Positions 12,901 to 23,837 of a stretch of DNA of 64,000 nt are shown here, one piece after another. The notes under the pieces were generated by a model. That model did no database searches, was not told the origin of the DNA, and saw nothing but the letters and a program-made list of their open reading frames with translations. The stretch is from positions 36,022,001 to 36,086,000 of the forward strand of contig OX485806.1 of the NCBI GenBank assembly GCA_950295325.1. The letters are read 5' to 3'. Source of the stretch: Polytrichum commune (lineage: Eukaryota; Streptophyta; Polytrichopsida; Polytrichales; Polytrichaceae). The translations under genes were made by a program, and so were the position numbers. Position 1 is the stretch's first letter. Every line of letters starts with the position of its first letter.

Positions 12901-13800
12901 TCTTAAGTACAACACAACATTCAGTCTATGCAACCATGGCATGTCCTAGTTGTCATTTCCAAAGATATTTGCCTAATAACCCTTTAATATTCCAAATTGT
13001 TTTTTCATGTCCTTGCCCAAACTGTTATGAAGAACCATAGTGTAAATGTAAGGATTGGATTCACAATGGACCTTCTCCTCGCCACTAAAGATGTATGGAC
13101 CCCCAATATGTGATTTTCTTCCTATTCTTGTTGACAAGGATGTTATCCACATCATGTACTTCTAGTGATAGACCAAATGTCATGCCTAAAAGATTAGATA
13201 GTTTCCCTTCTCGGGCCCATATCCATTGGAATGTATCTAGCCATGTTGTTTAGCTTTGATGATGCTCTACCAATATGTTGTCAATTCGTTCCAATTAATG
13301 GCAGGTCTTGAAGTTGAGCTAAACATGTTAAGTAGTCTTTCCAAGACCCTTAGTGCTTCTAGTTCTCCTTCAATGGTGAAGATTGCGTCCTCTACATATT
13401 GAACAATGATTTGTTGTTGGGCATTTTATGGCATGGTAACCCCCTTGAACTCATGTGGAGCCATTGCTTGCTTAACCATATGATAACTACCTCTCCAATA
13501 ATTAGATAAAGATAAGGTGTCAATGGGCTACCTTGCCTAACCGCCTTTTTTGTTGTCAAAGCTCTTGGAATTCCATATACTTGCAAAATCAAGAAGGAGA
13601 AAGAACCCACTAAAAAACTTGAGTGGGGCATGCTTTAATAATAATAACAATGGACCCATGGGTTTCATATGTGAAATGACTATTGAAGAGATATTGATAA
13701 ATGTATCAAGATCGGGAAGGATAAACATGATAACCACCATGGTGCAGTTAACTTGTAAAAGATGTTGAATATGGTAGAGAGTTTAAATAAACATTTTGGG
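10000..13800 (-). pseudogene. LINE (L1-type) reverse transcriptase relic, minus strand
   Basis: Read on the minus strand from about 13.6 kb: YGIPRALTTKKAVRQGSPLT, then PYLYLIIGEV, then a degenerate YxDD box read as YVEDA near 13390, then GLSLEVHDVDNILVNKNRKK near 13120-13170 (the family has a similar GLxLxxxDVDxFL block). Near 10.3-10.5 kb comes the C-terminal zinc-knuckle, CHMCLAYIPETIAHRFWDC and HKAWDF, then LLRGITMWLIW, and near the end VLENYDKVWGGNELLHHRDN. The gap between RT and zinc-knuckle is longer than the family needs, and it holds a fold-back element at 12680-12841 and AT-rich sequence with no family match at about 10.8-12.4 kb. Many stops and frameshifts are present. Confidence 0.75.
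12680..12841. mobile_element. 162-bp fold-back element
   Basis: Almost a complete palindrome: ACACCATATTCAAAATTTTG at the left pairs with the right end (TCCCAAAATTTCGAATATGGTGT region), and the centre pairs GTCGACCTAAAATGTACCCA with TGGGTACATTTTAGGTCGAC. It lies within the minus-strand LINE relic. Confidence 0.85.
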
Positions 13801-14171
13801 CCTATGAGGTTATTACGTGAAGCGGTTGTTGCAATAATATTGGGTGGAGAATGGGATTGGAAAGGATAAAAGGGCTAACCACCTATGGTTATGTGTAACT
13901 TATATGAGAATTTCATTAAGCATTATGAGCCTATGGGGTTATCCAAAAACTGACCATTGTGCACATAATGAGAAATGAATGGCGGTCGGGAAAAGCAAGT
14001 AGTGCTCAAGAGCACATGACACACTAGTTTAACTTAAGGCATAACTTTATTTAACTACTATCAACCGTTCATTCTAATATTATTCAATGATAGTTTCATG
14101 TTTACCGTAGGTTTATAGCTGGTCCGACACTAAATAATTCAAAAAAAAAAGTCGATTTTTTTTGGAAATTA

Positions 14172-14555
14172 TCACTTAATGTTGTTGAAATCCTTTGAAA
14201 TCAAAGTTAACATATGACGAACTAAATTATAAATACACAAATTTATGTTCTTGATGCCGTAATAAATTAAAAAGCACCAAGTCACATCAAAAGGCACTTT
14301 GCACTTGTGAAGCACATTCCACACTAAAAACAAATGTAACAGCCTGGTCACAAACGAATCTGTAAGAGCTTCTCTATTTTGAGCATAAGCGCCTCTCCGA
14401 CAATTGGAATCACAACACAAAACTAAAGAGCGCCTAGAAATTAGGGGAGCCTCGGCTGTGAGAGCTGAGGAATCCATACTGGGCCGAAATCTGGACCTCA
14501 TCCTCATCCCTTCCTCTTGTCTCACCTCACGATAGTACACACAGGGATTCGCCAT
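14172..14555 (-). CDS. Doubtful small ORF, 127 aa
   Basis: An open frame on the minus strand starting at 14555, divergent from the 15205 ORF. The first 60 codons (ANPCVYYREVRQEEGMRMRS onward) lie in G+C-richer DNA; the rest is AT-rich and looks like chance reading. No family is recognised. It may be a first exon, an antisense of a leader, or not a gene at all. Confidence 0.15.
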   Translation of the reverse strand: MANPCVYYREVRQEEGMRMRSRFRPSMDSSALTAEAPLISRRSLVLCCDSNCRRGAYAQNREALTDSFVTRLLHLFLVWNVLHKCKVPFDVTWCFLIYYGIKNINLCIYNLVRHMLTLISKDFNNIK

Positions 14556-14617
14556 AAGCCTGTGGACTGCAGTTTCTCAACAACTTGTGATCGACCGATC
14601 GATCGCTTGCTACTAGT

Positions 14618-15030
14618 GTGGACACCTAGTTTGCCTGCTTCGAAATGGGCATTGAGTGTATTGGGGTGATTGAGCGTCTGTTGTGTTTTCATTTGATCTG
14701 TAAGCGCCTCCTCGGCAGTGGGTTTGAGTCTTAGCAGATTGTGTGTGGATAGGTTTCCTCCCTCAAAATAGACATCAAGTTTGTCGAGATGACTGAGCTT
14801 ATGTAGTGAGTTTTAGCAGTTTGTGCGTGGATTCCTAGTTCACCTGCTTCAAAATAAGCATCAAATGTGTAACTTGGGGATTTTTGAGCAAATGTTGTGA
14901 GTTTTAGCAGTTTGTGTGAGATGTTTTTACCTGTTTCAAAGTAGGCATTGAGTGTGTCGGTATGATTGAGTTTCTGCTGTGATACCATCTGATGTGTAGA
15001 GCATCCTCGTGAGTGGGTGTGAGGTTTAGT
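14618..15030. repeat. Imperfect repeats upstream of the 211-aa ORF
   Basis: Four spaced copies of a CCTGCTTCAAAATAAGCATC-like block occur near 14632, 14757, 14850 and 14931. They are interleaved with TTTTAGCAGTTTGTGTG and GTGATTGAG(C/T) blocks at intervals of about 80 to 125 bp. The set is too diverged for an exact period. It sits directly upstream of the 15205 ORF and could include its promoter. Confidence 0.65.
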
Positions 15031-15204
15031 AGTTCCCGTGAAGCAACCATTCTTTGTTACTTGTTCCGACAGAAGTAATGGGTTACCCTACTCTAGGTGG
15101 TGCATGCAAGCAGATCATCGACATTGGAGAAACTGTAGCACAAATTTGCTGCCTCCGTAGTTACAACTAGTCTTCCTGGGATTCGTTCCCTGAAACCATT
15201 AGTC

Positions 15205-15840
15205 ATGAAGATGATCAAGTCTCGCCGATTGTCTGCACTTCGAGCACGCATGGCCAACCTGTCGCTTAAGGGATGGTGGTCGTCATCATCAAGAGCGGGC
15301 ACCAAGTCGGGGAAGTCGATGACAAACAACAACGACTTTTCAGCCGGATCCAACACGGAATCCGACGTAGAGCAGTCAGAATACGAGAAGCTGGACAAGG
15401 TAGACGAGTGGACAAGCATCAGCAATGGCGCAGGTCCATATGTTTGCAACATTTCAGATTCAAAGATTTCTTCTTCGAAGCATCATCGACAGATTCAGCA
15501 AGTTGCTCAAGACTCTGAGCTAGTGAGAGGTCCAACTCTAACGACGACGACCAACTCCTCTGCGGCGGCTAGCAAGAAGTTTGTGTCTGGTTCGCCGATG
15601 ACCGTGTTGGCCAAGGTGAGGCAATCCTACGGAGGCTTGTTCGAAGCTGCCAAGAACACGAACGTTACAGTGAGCAATCTATTCACGGGTAACCAGATGT
15701 TGATGCAAGTGGTAGCCATGCCTGTGTCGTCGGGGCGCAAGAGACCTGGAACCGAGCTGGCGGAGCCGTCCAAAGGGGTCGCCATGCCTCACAAAACCTC
15801 GCAAATCTTTGCCACGCCTATGTCGGAGCGCGAGAGGTAA
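15205..15840 (+). CDS. Hypothetical serine-rich protein, 211 aa
   Basis: An open frame of 211 codons from ATG at 15205 to TAA at 15840. Its composition is clearly richer in G+C than the flanks and looks coding (Ser/Thr/Lys-rich, balanced codon use). The N-terminus is basic and begins MKMIKSRRLSALRARMANLS. The middle is acidic and low-complexity; the C-terminal third (VLAKVRQSYGGLFEAAKNTN) looks amphipathic, then a basic Ser/Pro tail. No signal peptide or membrane segment is seen. I do not recognise the family. A short upstream ORF at 15078 (MGYPTLGGACKQIIDIGETV) could be a uORF or part of a spliced first exon. The 3' flank holds a GGT repeat at 15938-15963. It could be a real gene, a gene fragment, or a captured sequence in a transposon. 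Confidence 0.5.
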   Translation: MKMIKSRRLSALRARMANLSLKGWWSSSSRAGTKSGKSMTNNNDFSAGSNTESDVEQSEYEKLDKVDEWTSISNGAGPYVCNISDSKISSSKHHRQIQQVAQDSELVRGPTLTTTTNSSAAASKKFVSGSPMTVLAKVRQSYGGLFEAAKNTNVTVSNLFTGNQMLMQVVAMPVSSGRKRPGTELAEPSKGVAMPHKTSQIFATPMSERER

Positions 15841-16075
15841 CATCATGATCTAGGTGAACTTGCAGATGCTGCAAAGGTTAAAGATTGTTGTGGTTGTGAT
15901 GGTGGAGGAGGAGTTATTGTTGATGCGGAGATTCAGATTGTTGTTGTGGTGGTGGTGGTGGTGGGGATTCGGCCGTCTAAGAAATTAAGTTTGGCCCTTA
16001 AATGTGTTCGTTAGGGTTTGCACAACCTCTTCACAGCAAAAACATCATCAATGCAATCAGTCCCAAAACATTCCA

Positions 16076-18985
16076 TTAAATCTTGCAGATGTTTGTACAT
16101 CGGAACCTTCCAAAAGACTTACATTTTTGTGCAGATTGAACATATTTTTTTCTAGCTGCGTCCTTTAGAAATGAAACTCGAGCTCCATGTAAACGGCTGA
16201 TCTCAGCTGCCCTTTCTAATGACTCTTGCATGATTGTTGTAATGCAAGTATTCGGCTCCATCTCTTCTAGTGTTTCGTCCTTGTTTGTAACTTCTTCTAT
16301 TTGGGTTGCTTCCTCCTTGAAAAGTGGTGTTAATAAATTTACGCATAATGCAACCTCTTTAAAATCATGTTGAAAAGTTTTTGCAATGCCACATTGTTCC
16401 CATCCAATTTGTATCATTTGTTTTTTGTGAATGCTAAGTCAAGCCTCATACAACCATGAACATAGGAGAGGTTTTAAAACACTTAGCTTAGAATCGAGCT
16501 TGATGTTTTTTTCCTCCCCTAAAACTAATTGTTGAGATATTTGATTCATGCTCCATTTGTCGTATTGGTTCCGAAAGGCATGCTTGAAAGGTCGTTGCAC
16601 TAGTAGAAATTTTGCGTCCGGATCAACAAAAAATCAATAGAAAGGCGTTGGTCGCGGTTGTTATTTAGGACGCGTTGACCTGGACATGATGTAACACAAT
16701 TTTGTTGATTTTTTTTGTTGATCTGGTTACAAAAAGATTTATTTAAAAAAATTATAATTATAATTATAATTATATATATCATTAAAAATCATACACGAAT
16801 AGTTAGTAGGTACGCATCTCCTAACCCCTCCCAAATAACCCTCAACCCATAACTCACCTACAAGAGTAGACTACCTATCACTCACCTAGGTGGCAAGGCC
16901 AAGAATGGCAGCCAAGAATTTCGAACCTTGCACCTAGTGACACCCACACATGTGCCTTAACTACTAGGTCATCACATCATATATGACATAAATTGAATGC
17001 TTCAAACCTTTCTAGACTAAGGCCACTATTTTCTCTCTACTACCTACTTGATGTATATATAAACTGTATATATATACAGTTAATATTCACTGTATATATT
17101 TACAGTTAATATTCATTGTATATAATTTACTGCCTTCATTTATTATATATTTACAGTAAATAAATATATTAATATTAATATATTATACATATAAATATAT
17201 ACATATGTAACATATGTAACATATTATAGATGTTATATATTATATAAATAAATAATATAAATATATAAATAAATAATATTAACTATCAACTAATATAGTA
17301 TTTATAATATTTACACATATTTGAATTCGTAATTATTTCCACACCCATACACTTACAAGTCCATAAATTGAGTCCATAAATTGCAAAAGATTCTACAATA
17401 TTCCAAAAAAATCCAAAAAATTCTACATCTACTACAATTTTGTTGATTTGGTCATTATACTATTCAGATCAACAAAAAAGTAGGCAACAAACTGTTGATT
17501 TTTACAAAAATTCAAAAATCAATGAAATCGGTCATTGGAGTGTCCGGATCTACATAGATTTGTTGATTTCTTGTTAATTTGGTCATGATTTTCTAATCGT
17601 GTTGGATAATAACATCTGTTGGCTGTAGAATATTTGTGCAGTTGGCAAGAACAAATATTTTTTTCACTAAGGGATGAGTCAATTTCATCCATGTAAGAAA
17701 CGCTCTAGAGGTATGAACGGACCAGCAGTCAATCAACCAAATAAGAGGAGTATGGATGGGGAGTCCAAGAATCTCTATTTGTTTGAATCTGTTGGGTTGA
17801 AGTATTTCTTCAATAAATGTCTTGCAAGAGTCAAGATTGGACCAATGGTTGCTAGTGTGTGTGATGTGCCACCCAGCTTCTTCACACGTTTTCTGACCTA
17901 GGTTCATAGGAGGTGAACTCCTATTTGTTGTTCCTGTGAAAATGACTTGAAAATGTAAGATGTTACCCGATAATGAAGATGAAACCGCTACTGTAACTTG
18001 TATTTTGTCTTCAATTCCAATCACAGCCACATGTTTAGATCCTTTCTCTTCCCAAATTTTTGTTCCACCTATTGGAACAAGATGGAGTCCGGTCTGATCC
18101 GTATTTACCACTAACTCATATGGGACATTGTAGCACTTAACCAAGTAGGCTATCCGTTGGGTTATCCTCAAACCTTGTAGCTCCCGATCTTTTGGTAATT
18201 TGCTTGCTGCTGTAGTAGCTTTTCTAAAAGACCAATTTAACTCGTTTCTAGCAAATGCCCTCACCCAACTAAGTGATACCTTGAATGAAGTTGAATTTTT
18301 TGAACAAGTAGATTTGGAGCCTCTTTTGAATAAAAGAAATGATGAGATTACGGATTGATCTTGCATAGAGAGGTTGTCTCGCCTTCCTATGTGCATGTAA
18401 CATCTCAATAATAGCTTCCTTTAATTCTTGATGATTGGATAGAATAGGACGATGTTGGTTTCCTCCGTGGAAATGGGAAGATTCTTCATCTACATACTTC
18501 TTGTAAGCATCTTTGAGTTCTCTTATAGATGTGAACCACTCATACATACTGCTTCTAGCAAGCTTCTCGTAAGTGCCATAACTCTCTCCCGGTTTCTTGT
18601 ACATCATCTTCAAGTACTTGCATGCATTGTTGATGTTTCTATGTTTTCTAACAGCAGCATAAATGGGATCCCAAAAAGAAAGCTTAAACCAATTAGTGTA
18701 ATGACCCCTAACCTTGAGTTTTTTGGAAGTTTGCTCCTCTTCTTCCACTTTAGGAGTCAACAACGTTGCCTCCAATGCGCCTCGTGGCCTTCCAACTGGA
18801 CGCTTCACCACTTCTTCTTGCAAAGCCGCTTCTTCATCCATCTTAGTCTTTAGAGTCTCAAAATCACGTGTCACTGACTGTTGCATCACTTCTTTGGAAA
18901 ATGATATGAAAATACTACTCAAAATTTTTGACTTTGTCATTTTGGCTTGAACTAAAAGCTCAAACAAACAAAGCAATGGGAACAC
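16076..18985 (-). pseudogene. Pogo/Tigger-like (DDE_1) transposase, broken
   Basis: Read on the minus strand: residues from 18985 include an AT-hook-like KRPVGRPRGA and a helical DNA-binding region (SMYEWFTSIRELKDAYKKYV). A frame change near 18325 leads into the catalytic part: NTDQTG (first Asp, about 18098), LIDCWSVHTS (second Asp, about 17729) and LQPTDVIIQ (third Asp, about 17615). This is the D-D-D pattern of pogo-type DDE_1 transposases. The frame is then interrupted by a CACTA element (16598-17601); beyond it the same protein resumes with RPFKHAF and runs, through one TGA near 16440, into the C-terminal tail ending at 16076. So it carries a frameshift, an insertion and a nonsense change, and is dead. 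Terminal repeats of the parent element were not identified. Confidence 0.85.
16598..17601. mobile_element. Non-autonomous CACTA (En/Spm-type) element, 1004 bp
   Basis: The left end is CACTAGTAGAAAT and the reverse complement of the right end is CACGATTAGAAAA, 10 of 13 matching. The element is flanked by 3-bp TTG duplications (16595-16597 and 17602-17604), as expected for CACTA. Both ends carry subterminal TTGTTGAT / ATCAACAA motifs in both orientations, and a TCCGGATC motif lies near each end. The core, 17050-17300, is almost pure A+T. It has no coding capacity. It interrupts the transposase pseudogene one codon after Ile-Ile of TDVII. Confidence 0.9.
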
Positions 18986-18999
18986 TCAAAATTTCAACA

Positions 19000-20109
19000 A
19001 ACACACTTCAAAGCTCAAACACATGAAAAGAGTGTTCAAAGGAGCCTCAAACCCTGATTAGGGTAAGTAGGTTTAGGTTAAGTTCAACTAAGCCGTCACC
19101 TCTTGTGCAATTAGGTTTAAAAGCAGCAAATTTTAAGGCATTTGAATATTTTTGAGAATGAGAAAACATTTATTTGTAATAATTGAATAAATTTCACATG
19201 TACATTTTTACTTATAGCCAATTTTTTAAAAAAAATTTATAGCAAAAGTTGATTTTTTATTTTTTATTTTTAATAGCCGAATGCAGTTTTTCCACTTTAA
19301 TTAATTATTCGGCTAACATGTGTCGAACCACCTATGAACCTACGGTATCGAGTCGAATATGAGATAGAAATATTGATAAGAGAATAACAATGATATAGTT
19401 CCCCAAGAATATCTAACTCATTGCCATCCCACCCACCCTCCATACTTGGTTGGATAATGTTATGGGTATGTGTATCTTGTGCGGTCACTTGTTTTATGTG
19501 TCCAACTAATTTTGAAGTCAATTGAAGGTCAAGTAAATATAAATTGGTCAGATTTTGGCACTGTGTATTTGTTGGTGATCAAATTAATGTTAGACATAGT
19601 TGCACAATCTCGAAGCAAATGTCCACTCTCATTCATGGAACTTGTTGCCGACAATCAAAGAAGAACATAGCCACTTCGAAATTACTTCTGACAATGGAAT
19701 GAAGTCTTGTTTTATAAGTCTTTTGAGACCAATTCCATATTTCCATTGGGTGTCTCAAAGGCATATTTTCAAACACAAGACGTGCTTGTTTGAATGCGGT
19801 AGACCATTCTTTAACACAAAGTCCAACAACCAAATGTGCACATAAAAATGTCATTCTAAAACACATGCCGACCTTGAATACATCTCCGAAGACAACCACT
19901 TCTTAAATAACAGAATCTACACTTTGATTGGAAATCCTAGGAGCATATGAACTACAACCATCAATTTCTCATTGGCATTCTTCCTCATACAAAAATGCCA
20001 ACGTAAGGAATTCTTCATCTACATGATTCAACCATCATATTTGTATGTGGAGTGGGAAGTGCCCAAAACATGTACACAAACCTTTTGCAAAATGGAAGGT
20101 TGGTCAAGT
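19000..20109. other. No recognisable gene
   Basis: Flank of the pogo-like relic; AT-rich, with no clear terminal repeat of that element. Confidence 0.5.
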
Positions 20110-20310
20110 TGTTGACTAAGATAGACGTGCCTATTTTGGTTACTTATCTTAATCAAACACATGTATTTGAGTAGTACGTGGTTTGGTGTGGCTCCAAAAA
20201 CAAATGCCTAAAAGACATGTGTTTAAAAGAGATTGGATTGCGTCCTCAATATATGATAATCATTCTAGGGTCGATAATCAACATATTTGGAGGGGACTTA
20301 TATGACCATC
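20110..20310 (+). repeat. Dispersed repeat (GACGTGCCTA family)
   Basis: Blocks AGATAGACGTGCCTA, TGTGGCTCCAAAAACAAATG, AAGACATGTGTTTAAAAGAG, ATTGGATTG, and TCTAGGGTCGATAATCAACA. The same series occurs near 1205-1370, 24940-25150 (inverted), 25640-25840 (inverted), 32425-32560 and 54055-54200. Confidence 0.65.
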
Positions 20311-20559
20311 CAATGAGCACAAAAATATTCACCTTGATAATGAATAAAATGTTCATATGACCTCCCAAATTTTCAAGAAAAGTGACTATGACCTCGATTT
20401 AATTTTACGTACCGTCGTGTACTAATCACATGTTTCTTATCCTAGGAGAAGTGGGCTAGTCGGGAAAAACAACCATTTAAGACCCATCTACCTTACAATA
20501 AGAGAAGATGACAAAGAAGATTGTGTCTACAAACATCATGCATTTGAGTATGTGAATGT

Positions 20560-20600
<41 letters not shown>
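20560..20600. repeat. (CAA)n microsatellite
   Basis: About 14 ACA units. A chance frame reads it as poly-Gln, but its context is a dispersed repeat. Confidence 0.95.
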
Positions 20601-20601
<1 letters not shown>

Positions 20602-20859
20602 TGCACTAAGTAATATTATACATGACCTTAGCTTACCGTACACGCATCCTTATGCCATGAAAGCTTTTGTGAGTTCTTGGCTCGAATTGCTCCTCCCCCA
20701 CATGGGAACAAGGACAAGTGTGAGAGCAAGGGGAGGCCATTATTGGCTTTTTGGTGGTGGATGTGGACATTGGGGATTAATGAATGTGGAGGTGTTGGTC
20801 TCTATAGTCTATTTCTCTTGAGAAGGTCGACTTGACAAAATAGGAAAGTTGACAAAACC

Positions 20860-21015
20860 AACATAATATATTGCATAACATTACTCAACACTAGGGTGTT
20901 ATATCTTAAATACTAGGAATTTTGTAAGTATGAATCCTCACTTACGTTGGACCACTTTTACAAAATGAACAATATTAAACATGAGTATTGTTCACTCTAC
21001 AAGGGTGAACATGCA
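20860..21015. repeat. Dispersed repeat, paired with 29216-29375
   Basis: ATAACATTACTCAACACTAG, GGTGTTATATC, TTTACAAAATGAACAATATT and ACAAGGGTGAAC are shared in order with 29.2 kb. Confidence 0.6.
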
Positions 21016-21048
21016 CATGGATTTTCAATTATTTAATCATGGGGAGAA

Positions 21049-21555
21049 AAACATCATTTAGGCCCATACCACATGAACGGCAGCGGCAGTCAACCCGTTG
21101 CCATGATTGGCCGGCCTCTCTGATAGCTCACCACACGGGCGGCAGTGGCAGGGGCGAAGCGGTGAGGTGGCTACCAGGCCGGGGTAGCCACAGTACTAGG
21201 CACCTGCGCCTGGTAAACCTGGGAACCTGGAGCATTGAAGTGCCACATCAGCACCCCACCTCGCGTCTCCCTCCCTCCGACCTCCGAGCTTTGAGGTGGC
21301 TGCTGACACGGGGGCTCTGGACTTTGTGCTGAACTCTGCTGAACTCTGTTGGACTCTATCTGCAGTCTGGTGGCACCTTCCCGGAAGCTATTGGTGCCGC
21401 CCGGCACCTACCTCCCGTGTGGTGAGGGCGACCGGCACCCTCATATTAGGCCCAGGCAGGCCTACCACTTTCCCTAGCCAGCAGCCATGTACGGGCTGCC
21501 GGCCGTGTGGCTGCGGCCTTAGTTTAATAAATTTTCTATGCAACTTGCCATAAGG
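21049..21555. other. GC-rich island without coherent ORF
   Basis: About 500 bp far richer in G+C than its surroundings. It carries GGCAGCGGCAGTC / GGCGGCAGTGGCAG and GCCGGCC motifs near both ends and a short direct repeat GCTGAACTCTGCTGAACTCT at about 21330. No frame looks protein-like. It may be a GC-rich transposon interior. Confidence 0.4.
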
Positions 21556-21934
21556 GCTAGGCACCGACCATGCATGTCGCTAAAGCCACATTATGCCTAA
21601 TTTGTTATGCCTTGTTAATGAATATGGCATGCAACATCCATGAGCCAACTACTAAGGCTCCCCTTAGGGATAAGGGACTGACCTTAGTAGGTAGTGGAAT
21701 GTCATGTGTTTGGAGACCGTATGCAAAAGTTTTAAGAGTTCAAAGTCTCATATGTAGGCTACCTAAAACCAACACCTATTATCAAATGTTCAAATTATGT
21801 ACATCTTCATATGTACATATTGCACAATATTTTGAGATGTTAAATCTAGATCAAGCTTTGGTTTTGGGCGTACTTACCTTACCACTATGAGGAAAGAGCT
21901 CTAACCCTTGACATGAGGCACTAATTTACAAGCA

Positions 21935-22085
21935 AAGAGGCTAAGCCCAATGAACGAGGAGAAGCGACCGCTAGTTACAAATGAACCAATTGAGTTTGAG
22001 GAACAACCAATTGAAGTTCAAGACTTTAGGAAAGAAACCAATGATTTTAGAGGAATATGTAGAATATATTAAATTGTAATAAGGA
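21935..22085. repeat. Single-unit relative of the 48.5-kb repeat
   Basis: AGTTACAAATGAACCAATTG, CAACCAATTGAAGTTCAAGA and AGAGGAATATGTAGAATATA correspond to the 48.5-kb array plus its 3' flank. Confidence 0.55.
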
Positions 22086-22689
22086 AATTGTTAAATCAAC
22101 CACGTAGTTTTTTTAAATGACCACATAGACACGTCACGCGGTCACATGATCGGTAAAAAAATTATTTTTCATTACACACATAAAGAGGAGCAGGGTATTA
22201 GCTTTGTGTTATAATTAATAAACTTGACCAACTTGGATGACAAGTCAAAGCCTAGTCGACACTTTACATATTGAATGTGGTTGTTTTAACCAATGTGTGG
22301 TTGATTTAACAATCCCCTTTAATAATAAAAATTTGAAAGATGTCATTATGTAATCATTTTGACTTAGAAACGTTATGCTCAAAAATCTCCCTGGACATTG
22401 GGCTCGTCATTCATGCTTGCTCCTTTAAAGAGCTAGCATCTATATCTATCTATTTGTCCATCTATATATCTACAATAGCCATATGTTTGCCTCTCCAAAA
22501 TGCATGACAATGGTACATAGTGTTGCTTTTTGGTTGAAATATGCATACTATACATGGTAACTAGATACATGTATTTCAATTCTATGATATATACATTTGG
22601 ACATACATGTATCATGTAGAAACACATCGTGTACTGAAAGTATTCAATATTAGTTTTTAATATTTCATAATAAGAAGGAGAAAAGTAGT

Positions 22690-23345
22690 AAAGACATGGA
22701 TTGAGGGCTCCTCCGGCTGGGAGCAGGGCGGGTGCGAGTCCGAAACAATGTGCACCTTAAGGATTGATGTTCTACTGATCCAAGCAAAAATTCAGTGAGA
22801 CCAGAGGTTGCAAGCTGATGCCAAATCCTAGGATTCAGCTCATTTAGAGTGGAATGCCACACGGCTCGAGACGGAATGTGTGGAGTTATGAGGTGGGTTG
22901 GTTTCGAATGCGGAAAATTGGGTTGAAGCAGTAGGGAGGAGAGGGAACTGTGTGGTACATGTGGAGGTTGTGTGCAGTTGAAGGTAAGGCAACCGCCAGG
23001 AAGTGAATCTCTGTGCAGCGCATGTGGTTGATCCAGACGTGAAAGGTGACACTCTGGCTTAAATCATAGTTAGGTGGGTCGAAGGCAACCCTTCGAGGAT
23101 AGTCTGAACTCAAGGACATGGGAAGGGACTGGGGGTCTTACCGAGCAAGGATGGGCTTGCAACCTGGTGGCTTTGACGGGGACTGACGGGTTCCAGTGGC
23201 TTCCAACCAGGGCGTTGCCACTCAATTCAATCAATATTACCTTAGCAGCCCACAGGTGGTGCGGCAGAGTCATTAACACTAAGATTAAGTGTTGCTGCAA
23301 GGCAGTAGAGGCCAAGTAGGAATTGTGGCTTTAGGATTTAGGAAT
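22690..23345. other. GC-richer segment, unassigned
   Basis: Composition differs from the AT-rich flanks; several 60-80-codon frames overlap on both strands but none resembles a family I know. It ends about 100 bp before the LINE insertion at 23448. It may be part of an older retroelement. Confidence 0.3.
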
Positions 23346-23429
23346 TAGAATCAGTATTAGGATAAGCGGGCGGTAGCAATGCCTCACTTGAACAATAATT
23401 GAAGTAATTAGGAAGGTGTTGAATTATAT

Positions 23430-23837
23430 TTGATTGTAACACGAACAATTCTATGCATAAAAGGTCACCCGTACAATAGCGACCCACCATCATACCCATC
23501 AGACAACCTCACTATACAATTCATTGAATTTACCTACTGTAACGATAGATTTCCACAAGAAACAATTGTAAACAAAATACAAAAGTACCAACCCTTGATA
23601 AATGACATCATAGACCTAGGTTGGAAAGTTGACCCACTCATAGTCATCACAGCAGGTGTTAGAGGAACAACGCACACCCCCTCAATGGAACTCCTTGAAA
23701 CAAAACTTAAACTACCAAAAACTACCATCAAACACACATTTAAAGAAATCAATACCATCGCCATTCAGCACGCCGGATCAATTATACTACACAAACGAAA
23801 AATAGAAAATAACCAACCCCTTCCCCTAGACCAATAA
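23430..23837 (+). pseudogene. C-terminal fragment of a non-LTR retrotransposon protein
   Basis: 135 codons open to a stop at 23837; the real retrotransposon sequence begins at 23448, so the start Met belongs to the flank. Blocks IQFIEFTYCNDRF, YQPLINDIIDLGWKVDPLIV and ITAGVRGTTHTPS resemble the C-terminal domain after the reverse transcriptase in some non-LTR elements with a restriction-like endonuclease-type C terminus. That assignment is from memory of the pattern and is moderate. The fragment is intact in itself, suggesting a fairly young insertion, but the RT is absent. Confidence 0.55.

Noticed and set aside
20552-20821. Poly-Gln ORF
   Set aside because: Arises from a (CAA)n microsatellite; the rest of the frame is not protein-like.
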